Part shown: piece by piece, positions 57,594-64,000 of the stretch
Position numbering within the stretch: position 1 is the stretch's first letter
Layout of the letters: each line of letters begins with the position of its first letter
Source of the DNA: JBFWRK01 sp050248955
GTDB lineage: Bacteria; Actinomycetota; Acidimicrobiia; Acidimicrobiales; Ilumatobacteraceae
Assembly: GCA_050248955.1 (NCBI GenBank)
Contig: JBFWRK010000009.1
Coordinates: forward strand, 124,001-188,000
Direction of reading: 5' to 3'
Length of the DNA stretch: 64,000 bases
Translations under genes and position numbers: made by a program
The notes under the pieces: generated by a model
Databases searched by the model: none
Told to the model about the DNA's origin: nothing
Seen by the model: the letters and a program-made list of their open reading frames with translations, nothing else

Positions 57594-59341
57594 GCGCTCC
57601 GTCTCATCACGATCAGGCTCATGACGATCAGGCTCATGACGAGCAGGTCGTGCTGCTCGACGTCCGCGGACGTCCGGTCGGCAGCGCCGCGAAGCAGTCC
57701 GTGCACACGTGCGACACGCCGCTGCACCTCGGGTTCTCGTGCTACGTGGTCGATCGCGCCGGGCGAGTGCTCCTCACGAAGCGAGCGGCCTCGAAGCGGA
57801 CGTGGCCCGGCGTGTGGACCAATGCATGTTGCGGCCACCCCCAGCCCGGCGAGACGCTGCGCGCTGCGGTCGCCCGCCGGTTGCGCGACGAGCTCGGCGT
57901 CGTACCTGCGAGCATGACGCTGGTGCTGCCGGACTTCCTCTACCGCGCCGTGATGGACAACGGCGTCGTCGAGCACGAACTGTGCCCCGTGATCGTCGCC
58001 GAGGTGGACGGGGAGCCGTGCCCGAACCCCGACGAGGTCGGCGACGTGGCATGGATCGCGTGGGAGACCCTGTGTGCACAGGCCCGTGATCAACCCGAGA
58101 CGCTCAGCCCGTGGTCGGTCGCCCAGATCGCACAGCTGACCTCGCTTGCGTCGTCACCCCGCGGGCTGATCGAGCGCGTCGGCTTCGACGGCGCGGGACT
58201 CGACACCCCGACGTTGCAGCACGCCGCCCCGCGACCCGTCGACGCGGGCCCGGTCAGCTGGGCGCCAGCCGGCTCGGACCATGCGATCGACCCCTTCGTG
58301 CCGATCCGGGCGCGGGTCGAGGACGTCCTCACCAGCTTCGTGGCTGCCAAATCAGCCGAGCTGTCGGAGCTCGATCCCGCGTTGGGCGCGCTCACGCGTG
58401 AGATCGGTGCCCTCATCGGCGCCGGCGGCAAGCGGTTGCGGCCGGCGTTCGTGCACTGGGGCCACCGTGCGTCCGGCACTCACGACGACACCGGCGTCGC
58501 CGCGGTCGCGGCCGCCGTCGAGATGCTCCACACGTTCGCCCTCTTGCACGACGACGTGATGGACCGTTCGGCGACCCGGCGCGGACGCCCGGCGGCGCAC
58601 CAGGGCCTCGCGGAGGTCCACGTCGCCGACGAGCTCGCCGGCGATCCGCAGTGGTTCGGCACCAGCGCCGCGATCCTCGCCGGCGACCTCGCGTTCGTGT
58701 GGGCCGACGAGCTGCTCGACACTGCTCCCCTCTGTGCGGCGGCGCTCGTCCGCGCTCGTCGCGTGTTCACGACCCTCCGGAGCGAGGTCATGGCGGGCCA
58801 GTACCTCGATCTGCGACTCAACGCCGTGGGCTCAGCGGGACCATCGGCGGCCAGCCGGGTCGCACTGTTGAAGTCCGGTCGCTACACGGTCACGCGACCC
58901 TTGGAGCTCGGCCTCGCGCTGGCGGGCGACGTCGTGGGTGCGACGGCCGATGCGCTCGCCGTCTACGGCGACGCCCTCGGCGTGGCGTTCCAGATGCGCG
59001 ACGACATCCTCGGCCTCTTCGGTGATCCGGCGCGCACCGGCAAGGGCTGTGCCGACGACCTGCGAGCCGGGAAGCGGACGGTGCTCATCCTGCGCGCCTT
59101 GGCGCTCGCGAGCGATGCGCAACGAGACACGCTCGTGCGAGCGCTGGGCGATGTCGACCTGGACGATCACGACGCCGAGGAGTGCCGCGAGATCGTCGCC
59201 CGCAGTGGTGCACTGGCATCCGTGGAGACCATGCTCCGGGCGCACCACTCGACCGCACTCGCCGCCCTCGCCGGCGTGCCGGAGCCGGCTCGTGCGGCAC
59301 TGACGGCGCTGGCCTCCGATGTCGTCCATCGGGACTGCTGA
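57590..59341 (+). CDS. Fused isopentenyl-diphosphate isomerase / geranylgeranyl diphosphate synthase
   Basis: A 583-residue two-domain enzyme. Residues about 18-190 form a type I (Nudix-fold) IPP isomerase: TNACCGHPQPGE with catalytic Cys81 and His83, the Nudix-like RRLRDELGV, and Glu128/Glu130 in VVEHELCPV. Residues about 235-583 form a trans-prenyl synthase: GGKRLRP (279-285), first Asp motif HDDVMD (321-325) and second FQMRDDILGLFGDP (471-480), the actinobacterial GGPP-synthase form. It should make DMAPP and extend it to GGPP for CrtB. The His/Asp-rich N-terminus (SHHDQAHDDQAHDEQ) comes from a 15-bp tandem repeat. An in-frame GTG at 57578 is an alternative start. Confidence 0.92.
   Translation: MSAPSHHDQAHDDQAHDEQVVLLDVRGRPVGSAAKQSVHTCDTPLHLGFSCYVVDRAGRVLLTKRAASKRTWPGVWTNACCGHPQPGETLRAAVARRLRDELGVVPASMTLVLPDFLYRAVMDNGVVEHELCPVIVAEVDGEPCPNPDEVGDVAWIAWETLCAQARDQPETLSPWSVAQIAQLTSLASSPRGLIERVGFDGAGLDTPTLQHAAPRPVDAGPVSWAPAGSDHAIDPFVPIRARVEDVLTSFVAAKSAELSELDPALGALTREIGALIGAGGKRLRPAFVHWGHRASGTHDDTGVAAVAAAVEMLHTFALLHDDVMDRSATRRGRPAAHQGLAEVHVADELAGDPQWFGTSAAILAGDLAFVWADELLDTAPLCAAALVRARRVFTTLRSEVMAGQYLDLRLNAVGSAGPSAASRVALLKSGRYTVTRPLELGLALAGDVVGATADALAVYGDALGVAFQMRDDILGLFGDPARTGKGCADDLRAGKRTVLILRALALASDAQRDTLVRALGDVDLDDHDAEECREIVARSGALASVETMLRAHHSTALAALAGVPEPARAALTALASDVVHRDC
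57611..57640 (+). repeat. Perfect 15-bp tandem repeat near the start of the fused gene
   Basis: Two identical copies of GATCAGGCTCATGAC (57611-57625, 57626-57640) encode Asp-Gln-Ala-His-Asp twice. They are preceded and followed by decayed partial copies. Confidence 0.85.
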
Positions 59342-59349
59342 GGCCCGCC

Positions 59350-60711
59350 GTGGAGTGTGCCGTCGTGCTGTTCAACCGGGATCTGCGCATCCGGGATCAT
59401 CCTGCGTTGCACGAGGCGATCAACACCGCACGCACCGTCATACCGCTGTTCGTGATCGACGGTCAGGTCCTCGACGGTGCGCACTCGGCGCCGAACCGCG
59501 TGGCGTTCCTCTTGGACTGCCTGCGCGACCTGCGCGCCGGCCTGTCCGACCGCGGCGGCAACCTCGTCGTCGCGCGTGGCGACCCGGTCGACGTGACGAT
59601 GCAGCTCGCCGCCCGGCACGGCGCCGAGGCCGTCTTCGTCTCGGCCGACGTCAGCCGGTACGCGGCGCGGCGCGAGCAGCAACTCGCCGCCGCGTGTGAC
59701 CGCCAGCGGCTGGCGTTCAGCGCCTTGCCGGGCGTCACCGTCGTGCCCCCCCACGAGCTCCGCCCCGCCGGCGGCGACCACTACCGGATCTTCACGCCCT
59801 ACTGGCGGCGATGGAGTGCCGCTGCGTGGCGCGATCCCGTCGCTGCACCCTCCGACGTGCGCCTGCCGCCCGCCGTCACCGTCGGTCCGATCCCCACGCT
59901 CGAAGCGCTCACCCACCAACGGCCGTCGCCGGAGCTCTGCGCGGGCGGTGAGACCGTGGCACGAGCGTCGCTCCAGTCATGGGGCGAGACCGCGCTCGAT
60001 TCCTACCGGGAAGGCCACGACGACCTCGCCGGCGATGCCACCTCGCGGCTCAGCCCGTACCTCCACTTCGGTTGCGTGTCACCCCTCGATGTCGCTCTGC
60101 GCACCGTTGATCGCACCGGTGGCGAGGCCTTCCTCCGCCAGCTGTGCTGGCGCGACTTCCACCACCAGGTCACCGCGTCGTTCCCCGCCATCGCCACCGC
60201 GGAGTACCGGCCCCGCGGCGATGTCTGGCGGCAGGCGACGCGCGAGCTGGAGGCGTGGCAGCTGGGTCGTACCGGTTACCCGATCGTCGACGCAGGGATG
60301 CGTCAGCTGCAGCAGGAGGGCTGGATGCACAACCGCGCCCGAATGATCACCGCGTCGTTCCTGACCAAGCACCTCTACATCGACTGGCGACTCGGTGCTC
60401 GCCACTTCCTGCGCTGGCTGGTCGACGGTGACATCGCCAACAACGCGGGCAACTGGCAGTGGGTCGCCGGCTGCGGCAACGACACGAGGCCGAACCGGGT
60501 GCTCAACCCGCTCCGCCAGGCCGAGCGCTTCGATCCGAACGGTGACTACGTGCGTCGCTACGTCCCGGAGCTCGCCACCGTCGCCGGTCCGGCGGTGCAC
60601 CGGCCGTGGGACCTCGACCCGGAGCGCCGCGCGCTCATCGACTATCCCGCTCCGATCATCGATCACACCGACGGCGCCGCGCGGTTCCGGCGAGCGCGGA
60701 GCGCGGCATGA
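59350..60711 (+). CDS. phr: Deoxyribodipyrimidine photolyase (cryptochrome/photolyase family)
   Basis: A 453-residue flavoprotein, probably a class I CPD photolyase that repairs UV-induced pyrimidine dimers using blue light. The N-terminal antenna domain (CAVVLFNRDLRIRDHPALHEAI...VIPLFVIDGQVL) has a Rossmann-like fold. The FAD domain contains SRLSPYLHFGCVSP, LCWRDFHHQVTASFP and GYPIVDAGMRQLQQEGWMHNRARMITASFLTKHLYIDWRLGARHFLRWLVDGDIANNAGNWQWVAGCGNDTRP, the photolyase signature. It begins 8 bp after the prenyl-synthase stop, and its TGA overlaps the crtI ATG, so it is part of the carotenoid operon. A cryptochrome-like signalling role cannot be excluded. Confidence 0.93.
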   Translation: MECAVVLFNRDLRIRDHPALHEAINTARTVIPLFVIDGQVLDGAHSAPNRVAFLLDCLRDLRAGLSDRGGNLVVARGDPVDVTMQLAARHGAEAVFVSADVSRYAARREQQLAAACDRQRLAFSALPGVTVVPPHELRPAGGDHYRIFTPYWRRWSAAAWRDPVAAPSDVRLPPAVTVGPIPTLEALTHQRPSPELCAGGETVARASLQSWGETALDSYREGHDDLAGDATSRLSPYLHFGCVSPLDVALRTVDRTGGEAFLRQLCWRDFHHQVTASFPAIATAEYRPRGDVWRQATRELEAWQLGRTGYPIVDAGMRQLQQEGWMHNRARMITASFLTKHLYIDWRLGARHFLRWLVDGDIANNAGNWQWVAGCGNDTRPNRVLNPLRQAERFDPNGDYVRRYVPELATVAGPAVHRPWDLDPERRALIDYPAPIIDHTDGAARFRRARSAA

Positions 60712-62195
60712 AGCGCCCTCCGGTCGTCGTCGTGGGCGCCGGGCTCGGCGGTCTGTCGGCAGCGTGTCATCTCGCCGGCAAGGGCGTCGACGTCGTCGTG
60801 GTCGAAGCCGGTGACGGTCCGGGCGGCCGCGCCGGATCCATCGGACGCGGTGGCTACCGCTTCGACACGGGGCCGACGGTGCTGACGATGCCGGACCTCA
60901 TCGCCCGATGCTTCGCGGCAGTCGGCGTCGACATGGCCGAGGTGCTCACGTTGCGACCCGTCGATCCGATGTACCGAGCCTGCTTCGCCGATGGCAGCGA
61001 GCTGCACGTGCGTCACGGTCGGGAAGCGATGGCGGACGAGATCCGCGAGGTGTGCGGTCCGGCCGATGCAGCCAGCTTCCACCTGTTCTGCGACTGGCTG
61101 ACGAAGCTGTACCAGCTCGAGATGCCGGACTTCATCGAGCGCAACTTCGATTCCGTCCTCGACCTGGCGCGACCCTTGCGACCGGCGATCGCGCTCGCCC
61201 GCATGGGCGGGCTGCGTCGCCTGAACACGATGGTCGAGCGCTACTTCGCGGACGAGCGGCTCCTGCGGATCTTCAGCTTCCAGGCGATGTACGCGGGCCT
61301 CGCGCCGTATGAGGCGCTGGCGATCTACGCCGTCATCACGTACATGGACACGGTCAACGGCGTGTTCGTGCCCGTTGGGGGAGTGCACGCGCTCCCGCTG
61401 GCGCTCGCCGCTGCCGCCGAGAACGCCGGGGTGACGTTCCGCTACGGCGCCCGTGTCGACCGCATCCTGCTCGCGTCGGGCAGCCGCGGCGCCGTACGCG
61501 GGGTGCGTCTCGAGAACGGCGAGGTGATCGCCACCGACACGGTCGTGTGCAACCCCGACCTGCCCGTGGCCTACCGGACGCTGCTCCCCGGTCTCACCGC
61601 CCCGCGCGCCGCCCGCCGCGGCCGGTACTCCCCATCGGCGATCGTCTGGCACGCCGGCGTGAAGGGAGCGCTGCCGCCGCGCGCAGCGCACCACAACATC
61701 CACTTCGGTCGCGAGTGGGACAAGGCCTTCCGTTCGCTCATCCACGACGGCACGCGGATGCCGGATCCCTCGCTGCTCGTCACCGTGCCCACGATCGACG
61801 AGCCGTCGATGGCGCCGGACGGGCGGCACGTCCTGTACGTGCTCGAGCCGGTGCCCAACCTCGATGGCACCGTCGATTGGACGACAGAGCGGCCGCGTGC
61901 GCGAGCGTCGATCGAAGCCGCTGTCGCGCGGCTCGGCTACCCCACGGACGTCGAGGTGGAGCACTTCGTCGATCCGCTCGATTGGGAGTCGCAGGGGATG
62001 GAGCGCGGCACACCGTTCGGGCTGGCCCACCTGTTCTTCCAGACGGGCCCGTTCCGGCCCGGCAACGTGGACGCGAAGGCGCCTGGGCTCGTGTTCGTCG
62101 GATCGAGCACGGTGCCCGGCGTCGGCGTGCCGATGGTGCTCGTGTCAGGGCAGCTGGCCGCGGAGCGCGTCGAGCAGTTCCGGAAGCGGTCATGA
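60708..62195 (+). CDS. crtI: Phytoene desaturase family protein
   Basis: A 495-residue FAD-dependent carotenoid desaturase. The dinucleotide fold is VVVVGAGLGGLSAACHLAGKGVDVVVVEAGDGPGGRAGSI, followed by GYRFDTGPTVLTMPDL, the CrtI-specific stretch. The middle has FQAMYAGLAPYEALAIYAVITYMDTVNGVFVPVGGVHALPLALA. The C-terminal flavin motif is PGLVFVGSSTVPGVGVPMVLVSGQLAAER, the bacterial CrtI signature. It probably converts phytoene to a coloured polyene; the number of desaturations cannot be read from sequence. Its start overlaps the photolyase stop and its stop overlaps the crtB start (both ATGA). Confidence 0.93.
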   Translation: MKRPPVVVVGAGLGGLSAACHLAGKGVDVVVVEAGDGPGGRAGSIGRGGYRFDTGPTVLTMPDLIARCFAAVGVDMAEVLTLRPVDPMYRACFADGSELHVRHGREAMADEIREVCGPADAASFHLFCDWLTKLYQLEMPDFIERNFDSVLDLARPLRPAIALARMGGLRRLNTMVERYFADERLLRIFSFQAMYAGLAPYEALAIYAVITYMDTVNGVFVPVGGVHALPLALAAAAENAGVTFRYGARVDRILLASGSRGAVRGVRLENGEVIATDTVVCNPDLPVAYRTLLPGLTAPRAARRGRYSPSAIVWHAGVKGALPPRAAHHNIHFGREWDKAFRSLIHDGTRMPDPSLLVTVPTIDEPSMAPDGRHVLYVLEPVPNLDGTVDWTTERPRARASIEAAVARLGYPTDVEVEHFVDPLDWESQGMERGTPFGLAHLFFQTGPFRPGNVDAKAPGLVFVGSSTVPGVGVPMVLVSGQLAAERVEQFRKRS

Positions 62196-63061
62196 CGAGC
62201 CGCCCGGTCACGCTCGACGAGTCCTACAGCCGCTGCCGCGTCCTCAACCGCCGCTACGGCACCACCTACTACTGGTCGACCTTCGCCCTCCCGCGCGTGA
62301 AGCGCCACCACGTCTGGGCCCTGTACGCGTTCTGTCGCTACGCGGACGACATCGTCGACGATCTCGGGCCTGTGCCGATCGACGTCCGCCGCGATGCGCT
62401 GCTCCTGTTCGGCGAGCGGTTCTTCGCCGACCTCGAGGCCGGCCGTTCCGACGACCCGGTGCTCAAGGCGGTCGTCCACACGGTGCGCGCCTTCGACATC
62501 GACACCGAGTGCTTCCGGCGCTTCCTGCGGTCGATGGAGATGGACCTGACGATCACGAGCTACGACACCTGGTCAGACCTCCTCGTCTACATGGACGGCT
62601 CGGCCGCAGTCATCGGCGAGATGATGCTCCCGATCCTCGAACCCCGCGCCCCGGAAGCACGAACGCACGCCCGCGACCTCGGACTGGCGTTCCAGCTCAC
62701 GAACTTCCTCCGGGACGTGGCAGAAGACCTCGATCGCGGGCGCGTGTATGTCCCGCAGGAGGACCTGGCGCTCTTCGGGGCCGACCCGCACGCCCGCACC
62801 GCCGACGAACCGTGGCGCCGGTTGATGCGCTTCGAGATCGAACGCTGCCGCGAGCTCTACGCATCGGGGGACGTCGGGATCGAACTGCTGCCGCCGGGCT
62901 CGGCGCGCTGCGTCCGGGCGGCTCGCATCCTGTACTCGCGGATCCTCGACGTCATCGAGGCGGCGGACTACGACGTGTTCGCGTCGCGAGCCCGTGTGCC
63001 GACCTGGCGCAAGGCGCAGCTCGTCGGCCGCATCATGCTGACCTCGAAGCGCGACCGGTGA
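62192..63061 (+). CDS. crtB: Phytoene synthase
   Basis: A 289-residue squalene/phytoene synthase that condenses two GGPP to phytoene. The first Asp motif is ALYAFCRYADDIVDD. The second is LGLAFQLTNFLRDVAEDLDRGRVYVPQEDLALFG, the family signature. TTYYWSTFALPRVKRHHVWALYAFCR is also typical. The length is usual. It lies between crtI and a CrtQ-like glycosyltransferase, joined to each by a four-base overlap, so the operon is translated as a chain. Confidence 0.95.
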   Translation: MTSRPVTLDESYSRCRVLNRRYGTTYYWSTFALPRVKRHHVWALYAFCRYADDIVDDLGPVPIDVRRDALLLFGERFFADLEAGRSDDPVLKAVVHTVRAFDIDTECFRRFLRSMEMDLTITSYDTWSDLLVYMDGSAAVIGEMMLPILEPRAPEARTHARDLGLAFQLTNFLRDVAEDLDRGRVYVPQEDLALFGADPHARTADEPWRRLMRFEIERCRELYASGDVGIELLPPGSARCVRAARILYSRILDVIEAADYDVFASRARVPTWRKAQLVGRIMLTSKRDR

Positions 63062-64000
63062 CCATCGTCGTCCTCGTCCTCGCTGGCCTCGGCGCAGCAA
63101 CGCTGCTCCTCGCCCGCACGAGGACGCTGCGGCCGACCGACCTCCCGGCCGACGTCACGGACGCGCTCCCTCCCGACGTGCGCGTGTCGGTGGTGATTCC
63201 CGCCCGCGACGAAGCGGCCGCACTGCCGAACCTGCTCGACTCGCTGCGCGCGCTCGACCCGGCCGCGCACGAGATCATCGTCGTCGACGACGAATCCGGC
63301 GACGACACGGCGCGCGTGGCCGCAGCTGCCGGAGCCGTCGTGATCGCCGCTTCGCCCCCGGATGGCTGGCTCGGCAAACCATGGGCATGCCACACGGGCG
63401 CGCAGGCTGCGACCGGCTCTCACGTGCTGTTCCTCGACGCCGACACGCGGCTCGCTCCCCGCGCCCTCGGCGCGCTCGTCGCCGAGCACGCCCAGCGGGG
63501 TGGGCTGATCTCGGTCCAGCCGTACCACACCACGGTGGCGCCCTACGAGGAGCTCTCGGCGTACTTCAACGCCGTGGCCCTGATGGGAACCGGCGCGTTC
63601 GCCGTGCCCGACCTCGCGACATCCGCGGTCGCCTTCGGGCCGTGCCTGCTGACCTCCGCAGCCGACTACCTCCGGGTCGGCGGCCACGCCGCTGTTCGCG
63701 GCGAGCTCCTCGAGGACATCCATCTCGCGTGTCGCTATCGCGCCGCGGACCTCCCCGTCACGTGCTTCACCGGTGGGGACACGGTTCGCTTCAGGATGTA
63801 CCCCGACGGCGTGCGCCAGCTCGTCGAGGGGTGGAGCAAGAACATCGCTGCCGGCGCGGTCGCCGCCGGGCGGATCGCCGCCGCCGGAACAGTGCTGTGG
63901 GTCGCGTCGCACGCCGCGGTCGCGACGGCAACGGTCCTCGGCCTCGTCGGCTGGGCGCGCGGCACGGGGGACCTCCCGGTCGTCGCCGGCGCGGCCTGGT
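63058..64000 (+). CDS. Family 2 glycosyltransferase, CrtQ-like (3' end outside window)
   Basis: The first 314 residues of a membrane glycosyltransferase running off the window; no stop is reached. An N-terminal helix (VLVLAGLGAATLLLA) precedes the GT2 domain: VRVSVVIPARDEAAALPNLLDSL, EIIVVDDESGDDT, GWLGKPWACHTGAQAATGSHVLFLDADTRL (DAD) and ELLEDIHLACRYR (acidic base). RMYPDGVRQLVEGWSKN is the acceptor-end motif, followed by C-terminal helices. This resembles CrtQ/hopanoid-type transferases that glycosylate carotenoid acids. Its GTG overlaps the crtB stop (GTGA), placing it in the carotenoid operon and suggesting a glycosylated end product. Confidence 0.85.
   Translation, partial: MTIVVLVLAGLGAATLLLARTRTLRPTDLPADVTDALPPDVRVSVVIPARDEAAALPNLLDSLRALDPAAHEIIVVDDESGDDTARVAAAAGAVVIAASPPDGWLGKPWACHTGAQAATGSHVLFLDADTRLAPRALGALVAEHAQRGGLISVQPYHTTVAPYEELSAYFNAVALMGTGAFAVPDLATSAVAFGPCLLTSAADYLRVGGHAAVRGELLEDIHLACRYRAADLPVTCFTGGDTVRFRMYPDGVRQLVEGWSKNIAAGAVAAGRIAAAGTVLWVASHAAVATATVLGLVGWARGTGDLPVVAGAAW

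Overview
The window is about 70% GC, gene-dense and has no rRNA, tRNA, phage, insertion sequence or CRISPR that I can see. DnaE, menaquinone genes, DUF2510 proteins, inositol-phosphate synthase, MprAB-like signalling genes, many GTG starts and many apparently leaderless promoters point to an actinobacterium. Family content resembles Acidimicrobiia (Ilumatobacter-like), but that placement is inference.

Layout. Bases 1-11.2 kb: the 3' end of dnaE, then an MFS transporter, an aldo/keto reductase, a ProA-like dehydrogenase, a large secreted CAP-domain protein with three C-terminal repeats, an M1 metallopeptidase lipoprotein, a DAO-type FAD oxidoreductase and a CPBP intramembrane protease. Bases 11.2-16.2 kb (minus): panC, then a tightly overlapping operon of enoyl-CoA hydratase, carboxylesterase, metallophosphoesterase and S58 peptidase. 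Bases 16.2-23.3 kb: an acyltransferase, a DoxX operon, a heterodimeric ABC exporter with one degenerate ATP site, a lipoprotein and an SDR. Bases 23.3-33.4 kb: two oxygenases (PhyH type and Rieske type), a phosphatase, an aldehyde dehydrogenase, a methyltransferase, a TetR regulator, inositol-3-phosphate synthase, a PNPOx-like protein, an SDR and a DUF333 lipoprotein. Bases 33.4-42.4 kb: an unknown beta-rich protein, heme A synthase, a PH-domain membrane protein, nitronate monooxygenase, a phosphatase, a YbaK deacylase, an SDR, and a two-component system beside an exported protein.

Bases 42.4-52.2 kb carry menaquinone genes menE, menA, menH, menD, menF and menG, interleaved with an amidase, a pentapeptide-repeat membrane protein and a FrnE-like DsbA protein; menB and menC are not here. 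Bases 52.3-56.7 kb hold a hypothetical protein, a nitroreductase with a Thr-Gly-Gly repeat tail, a four-helix membrane protein and a YyaL-type protein.

Bases 56.7-64 kb form the most distinctive module. A MerR regulator with a DICT sensor domain is divergent from a carotenoid operon: a fused IPP isomerase/GGPP synthase, a photolyase, crtI, crtB and a CrtQ-like glycosyltransferase running off the window. The pathway reads from IPP to GGPP to phytoene to desaturated and probably glycosylated carotenoid, with a DNA-repair photolyase co-transcribed. This suggests light or oxidative-stress control without a B12-binding CarH/LitR protein.

Regulation. About 30 start codons have a TANNNT (or CANNNT) -10-like hexamer 6-10 nt upstream, implying leaderless mRNAs. 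Many operon genes are joined by ATGA/GTGA overlaps. Several intergenic palindromes look like operators or terminators.
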